Of a DNA stretch of 64,000 nucleotides, positions 8,398 through 16,764 are shown piece after piece. Numbering within the stretch: position 1 is the stretch's first letter; each line of letters begins with the position of its first letter. The notes beneath the pieces were generated by a model, which was given only the letters and a program-made list of their open reading frames with translations, was not told where the DNA came from and ran no database searches. Both the position numbers and the translations under genes were made by a program. This DNA is from AA29 sp041481445. GTDB lineage: Bacteria > Acidobacteriota > Vicinamibacteria > Fen-336. Location: contig JBGPBV010000009.1 in the NCBI GenBank assembly GCA_041481445.1, positions 17,131-81,130 of the forward strand, written 5' to 3'.

Positions 8398-11019
8398 TCA
8401 GACCACCCGCACCACGACCAGCGTCATGTCGTCGTGCTGCTTGGCCCCGCTCGCGAACGCGTCGGCCGCCGCCATCACCTGCTGCACCACCGCCTTCGGG
8501 TGGAGCGAGAGGCAGGCGCGCACGGCCTGGGCCATGCGGTCCTCGCCCCACTCCTCGCTGTCCGTGTTCATGGCCTCGCTGACGCCGTCCGTGTAGCCGA
8601 ACAGGAGGTCTCCCGGGACGAGGTCGATCCCGAACTGCGTGTAGTCCGCGGTGGGGAGCAGACCGATCACCGGCCCGCCCCCGTCCACCCTCAGGAGGTC
8701 GACCCCGCCGTCCCGCGGGCGGAACAGCATCGGCGGGTTGTGGCCGGCGTTGACGTAGTCCAGGTGCCGCGTGGCCGGATCGTATTGCCCGTAGAAGAAC
8801 GTGGCGTAGCGGTTGGCGGGAGAGGCCTCGTAGATGAGCGCGTTGAGGCGCTGCATCAGCGTGGCCAGGTCGGTGGGGTTCGAGATCGCCTGCGCGCGCA
8901 GCGAGGCCTGCAGGCTGGCCATGAGGAGCGCGGCCGGGATGCCCTTGCCGGAGACGTCGCCCACCGCGATCCCGAGATGGCCCTCCCCCACCCGCACGAA
9001 GTCGTAGTAGTCGCCACCCACGCCGAGAGCGGGGCGGCAGTAGCCGATGTACTCGAGACCCGCCACCGGCGGGTAGTGCTGGGGAAAGAGCCCTTCCTGG
9101 ACCTCGCGCGCGATCTCGATCTCGCGGCTCATGCGCGCGCGGAGGGCGGTCTCGCGGGCGATGTCGGCGGTGAGCTGGCTGTTCTCGAGCGCGATCGCGG
9201 TCTGCGCCGCCACCACCTGGAGCAGCCGCACGTCCGAGGGCGAGTAGGGCTCCTCCGAGCGCTTCGGCCCCAGGCTCACGATGCCGAGCAGCGAGTCCTT
9301 GACGGCCAGGGGCAGGAGCAGCTCGGACTCCAGCGCGGCCAGGGTGGCGCGGTCGGAAGCATCGGCCTCCCGGTTGACCCAGGAGGCGGCGTCGCCGAGG
9401 TCCACGCGGAGGGGCTGACGCGAGTCGCGAAGGCGCATCGCGATGGGCGAAGCGGCGGAGAGCCGCACCTCGGGGGCCTCGCCCACGCGATAGGCGGAGG
9501 CGTAGGCGCCGTCCTGGCGCAGGAGCGCGACCAGCCGCGTCACGTGGAGGGTGTCCGCCACGCGCTGCCCCACGGTGGTGAGCAGGGTCTGGGTGTCCAC
9601 GATCGTGCGGACGTCCTCGCTGAGCCCGGTGAGCACCTGCTCGGCGTCGTAGGCCTCGCGGAAGAACCGCGTGTCGATCCAGGAACGCGCGCGGTCGGCG
9701 GCCCGCCGGATCACGAAGACGAACACCACGGCCAGGGCGATGTACTGGATGCGGCGAGGCCGGTTCACGCTGGCCTGGCCCGCCAGCGTGGTCAGGGTCA
9801 GCACGGCGGCCAGGACCACCCCGCCCTGGACGAGCATCACTCCCCGTCGGGCCAGCGCGTACTGCAGCCCCTGACGCACGACGACCCGCACGTCCATCGC
9901 CCGATGGACGACGATCACGTAGGCGAGGGAGAGCGGGAAGATCAGGAGCGAGAGCCCCGCGGGAACGAGCAGCCACGGCGGGGCCACCGTGCCGATGGAC
10001 CGTCCGGTGACGACGCTGGCCACGACGAGGAGGAGGGTGGGGGTGAGGCCGGCGGCCGCCCCCGCGTGGAGCAGCTTGAGCCGGCGGCGCACGTCGGGGC
10101 GGGCGTCGGTCCCTCCCTTGAACCCGAGGGAGGTGAAGAAGCATCCGGAGGCGACCATGGCCAGCGCGATCTGGAGGGCGGCCATCGTCCCTTCCCGCGC
10201 CACGAGATCGCTCGCCCAGGCCATCCCCTCGACATGCGCGACCGAGGCGCCGGCGCGGGTCAGGGCCAGGATGGCGAGGGGCCCGACGAGCAGCCACTTC
10301 AGCCAGGGCCGGCGCCGGTCCAAGGGCAGCCGCTCCGGGAACGCGATGCCGAACAGCAGCATCCAGAGCGACCACGTGCCGGCCATGACCTGGTCGTAGA
10401 ACGTTCCCGCCACCCGCCACCCCGGCCCCCAGGTCGCCTCGTCCGCGATCTCGACGCCGGGGAGCTGGGCGAAGCTCATCATCATGAGCAGGAGCAGGAG
10501 CGCGCGCCCGTCGCGGAGCCGGCGCAAGGCCACCGCGAAGCCGAGGAGCAGGCTGACCACGGGCAGGGCGATGCCGAGGGCCACCGTGAGCGTGATGTCG
10601 ACGGTGGAGCGGCCGCCGGGATGCTCGGCCTGCAGGCGGATGGCGGATTGGACGGTGTCCGCCCCGTCGTTGCGGTCGATGGCGATGGACAGGATGTCGC
10701 CCGGGCGCGCGCCGCGCAGGGCCTCCGCCATGGTCTTGCGGCCCTCGTAGGCATGCCCGGCCAGGGACGTGATGCGGTCGCCGGGACGGAGCCCGGCCGC
10801 CGCCGCCTCGTCCCTCACGTCCGAGATGCGTCCCCCCATCGACACCGCGCGGAAGGGCGCCCGCACCTCCCCTTCCGGCGTGATCAGGGTGTCGAAGAGG
10901 TCGCCGATCGCGCGCGCCTGGTAGCTCGCCGCGCACGCAGCGAGCACGCCGATGAAGGCGAGCCGGGGCCAGGCGGACGGCGTGGGCGGAGGAGACGAGG
11001 CGGCCGCGGGCGACGACAC
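8398..11019 (-). CDS. PDZ-7TM-GAF-SpoIIE (PP2C-type) phosphatase
   Basis: An 873-residue membrane phosphatase. After an N-terminal TM helix (about 18-38) comes an extracytoplasmic PDZ-like domain (about 55-135; AAAAGLRPGDRITSLAGHAY), then about seven TM helices (145-400), a cytoplasmic GAF domain (about 470-620) and a C-terminal SpoIIE/RsbU phosphatase domain with the metal-site motifs GGDYYDF, GDVSGKGIPAALLMA, NAGHNPP and GYTDGVSEA. Such enzymes usually dephosphorylate anti-sigma-factor antagonists in partner-switching pathways; no antagonist or anti-sigma gene is adjacent. The GTG start is preceded by TACAAT at 8 nt and no Shine-Dalgarno sequence, suggesting a leaderless transcript. Confidence 0.9.
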   Translation of the reverse strand: MSSPAAASSPPPTPSAWPRLAFIGVLAACAASYQARAIGDLFDTLITPEGEVRAPFRAVSMGGRISDVRDEAAAAGLRPGDRITSLAGHAYEGRKTMAEALRGARPGDILSIAIDRNDGADTVQSAIRLQAEHPGGRSTVDITLTVALGIALPVVSLLLGFAVALRRLRDGRALLLLLMMMSFAQLPGVEIADEATWGPGWRVAGTFYDQVMAGTWSLWMLLFGIAFPERLPLDRRRPWLKWLLVGPLAILALTRAGASVAHVEGMAWASDLVAREGTMAALQIALAMVASGCFFTSLGFKGGTDARPDVRRRLKLLHAGAAAGLTPTLLLVVASVVTGRSIGTVAPPWLLVPAGLSLLIFPLSLAYVIVVHRAMDVRVVVRQGLQYALARRGVMLVQGGVVLAAVLTLTTLAGQASVNRPRRIQYIALAVVFVFVIRRAADRARSWIDTRFFREAYDAEQVLTGLSEDVRTIVDTQTLLTTVGQRVADTLHVTRLVALLRQDGAYASAYRVGEAPEVRLSAASPIAMRLRDSRQPLRVDLGDAASWVNREADASDRATLAALESELLLPLAVKDSLLGIVSLGPKRSEEPYSPSDVRLLQVVAAQTAIALENSQLTADIARETALRARMSREIEIAREVQEGLFPQHYPPVAGLEYIGYCRPALGVGGDYYDFVRVGEGHLGIAVGDVSGKGIPAALLMASLQASLRAQAISNPTDLATLMQRLNALIYEASPANRYATFFYGQYDPATRHLDYVNAGHNPPMLFRPRDGGVDLLRVDGGGPVIGLLPTADYTQFGIDLVPGDLLFGYTDGVSEAMNTDSEEWGEDRMAQAVRACLSLHPKAVVQQVMAAADAFASGAKQHDDMTLVVVRVV

Positions 11020-11027
11020 GGGCCGGG

Positions 11028-11033
11028 ATTGTA
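11028..11033 (-). promoter_or_regulatory. Candidate -10 box upstream of the SpoIIE-type phosphatase
   Basis: TACAAT on the minus strand is separated by 8 nt from the GTG start at 11019. No recognisable -35 element is seen. The spacing predicts a transcript that starts on or next to the start codon. Confidence 0.5.
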
Positions 11034-11060
11034 TCGGAGTGCCCGCCGGGCCGACCTGAG

Positions 11061-11252
11061 TCAGTGGGCCCGGCGCTCGACGTCGCGGCGCTCCGGCGAG
11101 TCCGGCCGCGCCGTCTGGCGGCGCTGCGTGAGCCGCCGGACGAACGCCCGCGCGCGGCGGAAGGCCAGGGCCAGGAGGCCGGACAGGACGAGCCAGGCGA
11201 GCCCGAGCGCGATGGCCAGCCCGAAGACGATGGCGACGAGTGCGACGAGCAT
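11061..11252 (-). CDS. Small single-span membrane protein
   Basis: 63 residues: one long hydrophobic helix at the N-terminus (about 2-31) followed by a strongly basic tail rich in Arg. The topology is probably N-out/C-in by the positive-inside rule. No good Shine-Dalgarno sequence or promoter box is seen before the ATG at 11252. The hydrophobic-then-basic composition is coherent enough to call a gene, but it could be a spurious frame. Function unknown. Confidence 0.45.
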   Translation of the reverse strand: MLVALVAIVFGLAIALGLAWLVLSGLLALAFRRARAFVRRLTQRRQTARPDSPERRDVERRAH

Positions 11253-11313
11253 GATCCGGAGTTCCCTCGAGTCCAGTATCCCCCGGGCGGGGCCCCTCAG
11301 GGGCGGCGCGCCC

Positions 11314-11989
11314 TCACATCCGGAAGAGGTAGCTGACCTTGAGGAAGAAGCCGTCGCCGTCGCGGTGCAGGCCGTGGAAGCGCAGCCCCTCGGGCTCGGT
11401 GAGCGTGCTCCCGTATCCCGCGAAGACCACCGTGCCCGGCGTGGGCTGGTACGAGAAGAGCCAGTCCACGCGCAAGCGGTTGTCCTCGGAGGCGAGCGCG
11501 GGCATGGTCACGCCCCAGCGCACGTTGCCGCCCACCTCCGGCGCGCCGGAGTCGTAGCTCCACCCGGGGGGGACGCGGCCCCGTCCGCCCTCGCCGTCAC
11601 CACCGGGTTGAGGTCGAGGATCAGGCCCGGCCGGAGCTCGGAGATCCCCGCCAGCGTCCCCCCCTGCGCGAGGAACGACGTCCCGGCGCGGCGGGCGGGT
11701 GCCCAGGAGTCCTCGTGGCCCGTGCTCTGGACACGGCGGATGACGTTGAGGCCCCAGTCCTGGACCTTGGCCGATTGGTAGCGCAGGCTCTTGAACGGGA
11801 TGCGCACCTCGACCTCGAAACCCTCGGGGGTGAGCCGCCCCAGGGCGGCTCGTCGAGGACGCCGTCCACCGTGACCTGCTCTTCGAAGCGCGGGACGGCG
11901 ACCTGGAGCCGGCTCTGGCGTCCGCTGTAGGCCGGCGGGGCCTCCACCGGCGCGGGGGCCAGGAGGCCGAGCACGACGGGCAGGATCAT
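11314..11989 (-). pseudogene. Collapsed DUF5916/CBM9-type outer-membrane protein gene (two internal deletions, three frames)
   Basis: Three fragments of one protein lie in order but in three different frames. Fragment 1 (11989 to about 11850) has a signal peptide (MILPVVLGLLAPAP) and the CBM9-like start (VTVDGVLDEPPW). Fragment 2 (about 11850-11600) runs from RLTPEGFEVEVRIPFKSLRY to LDLNPVVTARADG. Fragment 3 (about 11570-11314) joins GGNVRWGVT to the final barrel strands and ends in FFLKVSYLFRM. Intact DUF5916 family proteins are usually 700 residues or more, so the middle of the CBM9 domain and nearly all of the barrel are missing. A GAGGA sequence precedes the original ATG at 11989. The sequence between fragments is absent rather than mutated, so deletions rather than point frameshifts caused the loss. 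Confidence 0.8.
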
Positions 11990-12049
11990 GGGTCCTCGGG
12001 CTCGCCCCCGCGAGAGTGGGAACACTAGCACGACGCCCCGGGGACCGTA

Positions 12050-12055
12050 TAGGGT
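12050..12055 (+). promoter_or_regulatory. Candidate -10 box of the NTF2-like lipoprotein gene
   Basis: TAGGGT (with GTA before it) lies 6 nt before the ATG at 12062. This matches the leaderless arrangement seen at other operon heads in the window, including an identical TAGGGT at 6 nt spacing before the gene at 27916. Confidence 0.4.
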
Positions 12056-12061
12056 AGGGCC

Positions 12062-12529
12062 ATGATCGCCGCTCGCCCGGCCGCCACCGTCCTCGCCCTG
12101 GCCCTCGCGACCTCCGGCTGCGGGGCCAAGGCGGACCCGGTGCTCGCGCTCGTGGAGTCGCTGCGGACCTCGGCCGAGAGCCGGGACGCCACCGCCATCG
12201 CCGACAGGCTCGCCGACGACTTCCGCGGCGTGGCCGGCACGGACAAGGCGGAGGCGGCCGCGACCCTCCGCCGGTATTTCGCGGGCTACGAGAGCGTCCA
12301 CGTGGCCGTCTACGACGTCGCCGTCCAGCGGCGGACGGAGACGGAGGCGGACGTGAGCTTCCGCGCGGAGTTCAACGGCTCGGCGCGCCGCATCGGAGGG
12401 CTGGAGGGCTTCCTGCCCCCGTCCGCGGTCGAGCGCTTCGACTTGCGGCTCGTGCGCCGCGGATCGGACTGGAAGGTGGCGTCGGCGGAATGGCAGGCCG
12501 TCGAGCCGACGGCCTCTCCGGCCCGGTGA
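12062..12529 (+). CDS. Putative lipoprotein with NTF2/SnoaL-like domain
   Basis: A 155-residue protein. The N-terminal hydrophobic segment ends in ATSGCGAK, where the Cys is a plausible but imperfect lipidation site. The rest has the helix-helix-strand pattern of NTF2/SnoaL-like proteins (VLALVESLRTSAESRDATAI, LADDFRGV, VERFDLRLVRRGSDWKVASA), a fold used for ligand binding or simple catalysis. It is divergent from the pseudogene and convergent with msrB, with 3 nt between stops. The domain call rests on overall pattern only. Function unknown. Confidence 0.7.
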   Translation: MIAARPAATVLALALATSGCGAKADPVLALVESLRTSAESRDATAIADRLADDFRGVAGTDKAEAAATLRRYFAGYESVHVAVYDVAVQRRTETEADVSFRAEFNGSARRIGGLEGFLPPSAVERFDLRLVRRGSDWKVASAEWQAVEPTASPAR

Positions 12530-12532
12530 GGC

Positions 12533-13054
12533 CTACTTCTCGGCCGGGATGAGCTTCAACGACACCGAGTTCATGCAGTAGCGGAGCCCGGTCGGGGGCG
12601 GTCCGTCGTCGAAGACGTGGCCGAGGTGGCCGCCGCAGCGCGAGCAAACGACCTCCACCCGGCGCATGAACAAGGAGTTGTCGACGTGCTCGTCGACCGC
12701 CTTCTTGTCGATGGGCTTCCAGAAGCTCGGCCAGCCCGTGCCGGACTCGAACTTGGTGTCGGAGCTGAAGAGCTCCTGCCCGCAGGCGGCGCAGGCGTAG
12801 ATCCCCTTGGCGTGGGTGTTCCAGTACTCGCCGGTGAAGGCGCGCTCCGTGCCCTTCTCCCGCAGCACCTTGTACTGGGCCGGCGTCAGCCTGGCCTTCC
12901 ACTCGGAATCGGAGATGGCCTTCCACATGTTTCCCTTTGCCCCCGCGCTCTCGTCCGCGGGGCGCTCCGCCGCCGCCGCCCGGCAGGCCGCGACCGCGCC
13001 GAGAGAGACGAGCCCGAGCAGGACGTCGCGACGTGTCCGCATCCCAGATAGCAT
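12533..13054 (-). CDS. msrB: Peptide methionine (R)-S-oxide reductase, exported lipoprotein form
   Basis: 173 residues. It reduces methionine-R-sulfoxide in oxidised proteins. The domain has all key features: GTGWPSF, two zinc CxxC pairs (CAACG and CSRCG), HLGHVFDDGP and the catalytic Cys in GLRYCMNS. Upstream is a Tat-like twin-arginine signal (RTRRDVLLGLVSLGAVAAC) that ends in a lipobox Cys, so the enzyme probably acts as an envelope-anchored repair enzyme. The ATG at 13054 has GGAAGGG upstream; the ATG at 13042 is an alternative that leaves the twin-arginine motif intact. The gene follows the rhomboid gene after 29 nt and may be cotranscribed with it. Confidence 0.95.
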   Translation of the reverse strand: MLSGMRTRRDVLLGLVSLGAVAACRAAAAERPADESAGAKGNMWKAISDSEWKARLTPAQYKVLREKGTERAFTGEYWNTHAKGIYACAACGQELFSSDTKFESGTGWPSFWKPIDKKAVDEHVDNSLFMRRVEVVCSRCGGHLGHVFDDGPPPTGLRYCMNSVSLKLIPAEK

Positions 13055-13083
13055 AACGCCCTTCCGAGCGCCCGAATTCCCGC

Positions 13084-13950
13084 CTAGTGTCCCGCGTGCA
13101 GGAGCGGCAGGCCCGTGGCCACCGAGAGCAGCACCGCGGCCACGCTCAGGGCGAGGGCGGCCACGGCCACGATCGTGTGCACCCCGCGCTCGGGCAGCAG
13201 CGGGTCCAGCCAGAAGGACACCAGGTACCCGCCGAGGAGGCCGCCCATGTGGGCCCAGTTGTCGATGCGCGGCAGCATGAACCCGAAGGCCAGGCCGGTG
13301 ATGATCCAGCGCGTGGCCAGCTCGCGCAGGTGAGCGCTCCCCCCACGCCGTCCGTAGTGGAGGACGGCCCCGATGAGGCCGAAGACCCCCGCGGAGGCGC
13401 CGACCGTGAAGTCCCCACCGTGCAGGAATCCGGGCAGGAAGGTGAGGTAGGCGCCGGCCAGGCTGCTGGCCAGGAATCCCGCGGCCCCCGCCGCGATGTA
13501 GATGATGATCGTGCGCGATCCGCCGTAGAAGTGCGTCACCGCGGGGCCGAGGTTCCGCACGGACATCATGTTGAGGACGATGTGGAGGATTCCGCCGTGG
13601 AGCCAGGGCGCGCTGAGGATCGTCCACCATCGCGCGTATCCGAAGACCGGGAAGGCCCCGCTGGCGCCGAGGACGAAGAGGCTCTGCCCGCTGGGCGCGA
13701 GGAGGGACATGAGCCCGGACGCACTGATCGCGGACGGATCGACGGCGAGGCTGGCGAGGTACATGGCGCCGCAGCCCCACATCACGATCGGCACGAACAC
13801 GTCCTCGATGCCGCTCCTGCGCAGCAGCGCGGTGAGCCCGAAGAGCCCGGGGCGGCGTCGCCCGCAGCCCATGCACTCCGCGTCGTTGACCCCCACCAGC
13901 ATGCCGCAGGAGGGGCACACCGTCGATCCCGTCCGTCGCTCACCGAACAT
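13084..13950 (-). CDS. Rhomboid-family intramembrane serine protease with N-terminal zinc ribbon
   Basis: A 288-residue multi-span protein. Residues about 11-30 form a cytoplasmic zinc ribbon with two CxxC pairs (CPSCGMLVG and CMGCG). The rhomboid core follows, with HGGILHIVLNMMSVR, the catalytic Ser in GASAGVFGLIGA and the catalytic His in NWAHMGGLLGGY, so the Ser-His dyad is intact. It should cleave transmembrane substrates in the lipid bilayer; the substrate is unknown. The ATG at 13950 is chosen because TAAACT lies 8 nt upstream, making a leaderless start likely. A GTG two codons earlier would sit only 2 nt from that box. Confidence 0.92.
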   Translation of the reverse strand: MFGERRTGSTVCPSCGMLVGVNDAECMGCGRRRPGLFGLTALLRRSGIEDVFVPIVMWGCGAMYLASLAVDPSAISASGLMSLLAPSGQSLFVLGASGAFPVFGYARWWTILSAPWLHGGILHIVLNMMSVRNLGPAVTHFYGGSRTIIIYIAAGAAGFLASSLAGAYLTFLPGFLHGGDFTVGASAGVFGLIGAVLHYGRRGGSAHLRELATRWIITGLAFGFMLPRIDNWAHMGGLLGGYLVSFWLDPLLPERGVHTIVAVAALALSVAAVLLSVATGLPLLHAGH

Positions 13951-13958
13951 GGCCACCC

Positions 13959-13964
13959 AGTTTA
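13959..13964 (-). promoter_or_regulatory. Candidate -10 box of the rhomboid gene
   Basis: TAAACT on the minus strand, 8 nt before the ATG at 13950, with no Shine-Dalgarno sequence between. It lies back to back with the clpS promoter region. Confidence 0.45.
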
Positions 13965-14021
13965 CGACGCCGCCGTCCCCCGCCGGGCATCACCCCTCAG
14001 CGCGCCCGTCGGGCCCCCGAC

Positions 14022-14027
14022 GATAAT
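14022..14027 (+). promoter_or_regulatory. Candidate -10 box of clpS
   Basis: GATAAT lies 14 nt before the clpS ATG, predicting a 5' leader of only several nucleotides. The same hexamer precedes the Ser/Thr kinase gene at 3.7 kb. Confidence 0.4.
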
Positions 14028-14041
14028 AGGGACCAGCGACC

Positions 14042-14356
14042 ATGGCACGCACAGGCCCCAAGACCGGCGGCGACGTCCTCGAGAAGCGGAAGGAGAAGAC
14101 CAAGCGGCCGGAGATGTTCAAGGTCGTCCTCCTCAACGACGACTACACGACGATGGAGTTCGTGGTGCAGGTCCTCCAGGAGGTCTTCGACAAGCCGGCC
14201 CAGGATGCCTATCGGATCATGATCCAGGTGCACCTCCACGGCCGCGGCATCTGCGGCAGCTACACCTACGAGATCGCGGAGACGAAGGTGGCCATCGTGC
14301 ACGAGATGGCGCGCGAGAACGGGTTCCCGTTGAGGGCGACCATCGAGGAGGGCTGA
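14042..14356 (+). CDS. clpS: ATP-dependent Clp protease adaptor ClpS
   Basis: A 104-residue adaptor that delivers N-degron substrates to ClpAP. The N-terminal 25 residues are a charged flexible tail. The core shows the family pattern MFKVVLLNDDYTTMEFVVQV (the LNDD-TT-EFV stretch forms the N-degron pocket), followed by HLHGRGICGSYTYEIAETK, including the ClpA-contacting His region. Its partner clpA lies 2.4 kb downstream on the same strand, with doxX and other genes between them. The length is typical. It is followed after 6 nt by a hypothetical membrane-anchored protein, probably in the same transcript. Confidence 0.95.
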   Translation: MARTGPKTGGDVLEKRKEKTKRPEMFKVVLLNDDYTTMEFVVQVLQEVFDKPAQDAYRIMIQVHLHGRGICGSYTYEIAETKVAIVHEMARENGFPLRATIEEG

Positions 14357-14362
14357 GGGCGG

Positions 14363-15088
14363 ATGCGCGCGCGGGGCTGTCTCATCGGAGCGGCGGTGGT
14401 CCTGGCCGTGCTCGGGGCGGTGGCGGCGGTCCTGGGCCCGGGGCTCCTCCGGCGGGCGCGGGGGGTGTACGCGCCGATCTCGCGCATGAAGGGCGAGCAG
14501 CGCGACTTCGAGGCCTGGACGAGGCAGCGGAGCTGGCGCGAGCCGGCCACGCCGGAGCTGGGGCCGGACAAGCTCGAATCCTTCCTGGCCCTGCGGCGCG
14601 AGCTGCGCGTCCTCGACGGGAAGGCGATGGGGATGGGGCGGCGGGGGCCGGAGGGCGAGCGGGCCCGCCTCGAGGACGTCCCCACCATCGTCGAGGGCGT
14701 GGGCGATCTCGTCGCCGAGCGCCTGGGCGCCTTCCGCAAGCACGACATCACTCCCGCCGAGTACGACTACCTCGAGCGGGTGGTCTACGGCACCTGGCTG
14801 CGCGCGCTCACCGACGGCGGTGACGACCCCGCCGCGCGCGACCGTGCCGCGCGCGAGGTCGAAGCGGCGGCCGGGAAGGAGAGCGGCGCGGTCCAGGCGC
14901 GGCTGCGCCAGGTTGCGGCCGACATCCGGGCCCGGCTCCCTCCGGCCCCGGCGGGGATCCCGCCCGAGGTGCACCGCGTGCTCCTGGCCCACGCCGCCGA
15001 GATCGAGGCCCAGCCCGCCACCCGGATCTCCGCGCGCGTCCCGCGCGTCCGCGAGGGCCGCCGTCCGGCCGCCAGCGAATCGCCCTGA
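14363..15088 (+). CDS. Hypothetical membrane-anchored protein
   Basis: A 241-residue protein with an N-terminal hydrophobic helix (about 7-28) followed by an Arg-rich, mainly helical soluble part (KLESFLALRRELRVLDGKAM; YDYLERVVYGTWLRAL; repeated RARLPP/EVHRVLLAHAAEIE segments). GAGGGCGG lies just upstream of the ATG, 6 nt after clpS. No recognised domain. The single N-terminal anchor predicts a periplasmic-facing or inner-membrane-attached protein. Function unknown. Confidence 0.7.
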   Translation: MRARGCLIGAAVVLAVLGAVAAVLGPGLLRRARGVYAPISRMKGEQRDFEAWTRQRSWREPATPELGPDKLESFLALRRELRVLDGKAMGMGRRGPEGERARLEDVPTIVEGVGDLVAERLGAFRKHDITPAEYDYLERVVYGTWLRALTDGGDDPAARDRAAREVEAAAGKESGAVQARLRQVAADIRARLPPAPAGIPPEVHRVLLAHAAEIEAQPATRISARVPRVREGRRPAASESP

Positions 15089-15147
15089 CCCCTGCTCCGC
15101 GCGGCGGTGCGCGGGTCTAGACTGTGGTTTCACCCCTGGAGGTCACG

Positions 15148-15537
15148 ATGGATCGCTGGCTGGGCCCCCAGAGCGAGCGCATTTTCGCGCTGCTCCGATT
15201 GGTCGCGGGACTCCTCTTCGCCTGCCACGGCGCGCAGAAGCTGTTCGGCGCGTTCGGGGCGACGCCCATGACGGGCAACCCGATGATGCTGGCCGCGGGC
15301 CTCATCGAGTTCGGCGGCGGCCTCCTGATCGCGATCGGGCTCCTGGCGAGCTGGGCCGCGTTCATCGCCAGCGGCCAGATGGCGGTCGCGTATTTCATGG
15401 CCCACGCCAAGGGCGGCTTCTGGCCGATCGTGAACAAGGGCGAGCTGGCCGTGGTGTACTGCTTCCTGTTCCTCTACATCGCCGCCCGCGGCGCGGGGCC
15501 GTACAGCGCGGACGCGGCCCTGCGCAAGCGTCCCTGA
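15148..15537 (+). CDS. DoxX-family membrane protein
   Basis: A 129-residue, four-helix integral membrane protein of the DoxX family (RLVAGLLFACHGAQKLFGAF, then GGLLIAIGLLASWAAFIASG and ending in a PYSADAALRKRP-like tail). DoxX-like proteins associate with quinone-linked redox or thiol systems; the specific role here is unknown. The ATG at 15148 has GGAGG 6 nt upstream and is preferred to the frame start at 15124. A TAGACT box (15118-15123) lies in a plausible -10 position with a short leader. The gene is convergent with the membrane protein at 15548. Confidence 0.85.
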   Translation: MDRWLGPQSERIFALLRLVAGLLFACHGAQKLFGAFGATPMTGNPMMLAAGLIEFGGGLLIAIGLLASWAAFIASGQMAVAYFMAHAKGGFWPIVNKGELAVVYCFLFLYIAARGAGPYSADAALRKRP

Positions 15538-15547
15538 GCGAGCGCGC

Positions 15548-16216
15548 CTACTCGATCGACTCCACCGGGGGCCGGGCCACCACGAGGGCGACGGGGGCGG
15601 TGGGCGGCGCGGCGCGCGGCAGGAGCACGAGCCCGATCAGGAAGAGGCCCACGGTGGCGAAGGCGACGTAGCCGGCCAGCGGGGCGGTGGCCTCTCCCTC
15701 CAAGGGTCCCGCCGACGCGCCCTCGAGCAGCACGGTGAGCAGGCGGCGCGTCCAGCTCCCCTGCGGGTCGGCCAGGGCCGGGAGGGCCACGTAGCGGACG
15801 ACGTAGGCCCATCCGAACACGACGACGAGGCTGCGCAGCAGGCGGATGCGGTCGGGCTGCGCGGCCAGCGTGTTCCAGAGCAGGAACAGTAAGAAGAGGT
15901 TGAAGACCAGGCGCAGGATCCCGGAATCGGGGGTGAGGCAGGTGAAGACCTGGGCGCTGGCCACGAACAGCGCGAGCAGGACGGCGGCGCCGCTCACGTT
16001 CTCCATCCCCTTCCGATGGTCGCCCATGAGCGCCTGTGGGACGAGGAGCCCGGCGCGCACCATCACCCCGAGGAGCAGCACCGCGAGCACGAGCGTGATC
16101 AGCGGGGGCGGCAGGAAGCTCAGGCCCGCGCCTCCGGGGGCGATCCGCAGCCCGCCCGCCCCGGCCACGGTCAGGAAGGCCAGGGGCAGCACGAACGCCT
16201 CGCGCACCTCGCTCAT
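15548..16216 (-). CDS. Hypothetical polytopic membrane protein
   Basis: A 222-residue protein with about six hydrophobic helices (for example FLPPPLITLVLAVLLLGVMV and VFNLFLLFLLWNTLA). The ATG at 16216 overlaps the stop of the upstream gene by the ATGA signature, which indicates translational coupling. No recognised family or catalytic motif. Partnership with the TPR-like upstream protein is inferred from the coupling only. Confidence 0.75.
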   Translation of the reverse strand: MSEVREAFVLPLAFLTVAGAGGLRIAPGGAGLSFLPPPLITLVLAVLLLGVMVRAGLLVPQALMGDHRKGMENVSGAAVLLALFVASAQVFTCLTPDSGILRLVFNLFLLFLLWNTLAAQPDRIRLLRSLVVVFGWAYVVRYVALPALADPQGSWTRRLLTVLLEGASAGPLEGEATAPLAGYVAFATVGLFLIGLVLLPRAAPPTAPVALVVARPPVESIE

Positions 16217-16722
16217 TTCCGGGGCTCCAACATCTTCACCGGGCTGAGGTCGGGGAGGCCCCGCGCGAGCCCGCGCTGCAGCTCCGCCCGCAGCTCGTCC
16301 GCCGTGTGCATCCCCAGGTTCGAGTCGGGGACGGTGAGCCGTCCGGCCGGAGCCTGGGCGATGGCGCGGTCCACGGCCTCCACACCCAGCCGATACAGCG
16401 CCTCGTCGCGGTAGACGCGGCCCCAGCCCTGCCGGTAGAAGCTGTAGGCGATGTAGAACTGCGTGAGCGGGTCCTGGCGCGCGGGGTCGGCCCGCTCGAA
16501 GGCGGCCCGCGCCTCCAGGAACTGGTCGCCGTGGAAGAAGCGGAGGCCGTCCGTGAAGTTGAGGGGGTCCACGCGATAGGCGCCGACGGCGGCGGCCACG
16601 CCGCCCGTGAGCTGCTGGACCGTGCGCGGCTGGCGCGCATAGACGGAGACGATGAAGGCGGCGTAGGCCGCGGAAACGACCAGGCCCGCCAGGCGGACGA
16701 GGACCGGCTTCATCGCGCGCAT
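16213..16722 (-). CDS. Membrane-anchored protein with TPR-like helices
   Basis: 169 residues: an N-terminal TM helix (about 9-28) and then a helical region that reads like one or two TPR units (FHGDQFLEARAAFERADPAR; TQFYIAYSFYRQGWG). The C-terminus ends with LSPVKMLEPRK. It is translationally coupled to the polytopic protein downstream (4-nt overlap) and divergent from clpA. I infer a scaffold or assembly role from the TPR-like helices. Function unknown. Confidence 0.7.
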   Translation of the reverse strand: MRAMKPVLVRLAGLVVSAAYAAFIVSVYARQPRTVQQLTGGVAAAVGAYRVDPLNFTDGLRFFHGDQFLEARAAFERADPARQDPLTQFYIAYSFYRQGWGRVYRDEALYRLGVEAVDRAIAQAPAGRLTVPDSNLGMHTADELRAELQRGLARGLPDLSPVKMLEPRK

Positions 16723-16764
16723 GGTAGCAGGGCGGCGTCATTTCGCGTCCGGGCGGGAGGCTCG

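Noticed and set aside
8338..11781. 1147-codon open frame antisense to the SpoIIE-type phosphatase
   Set aside because: Low-complexity product without motifs; the sense strand carries PDZ, TM, GAF and PP2C domains in order.
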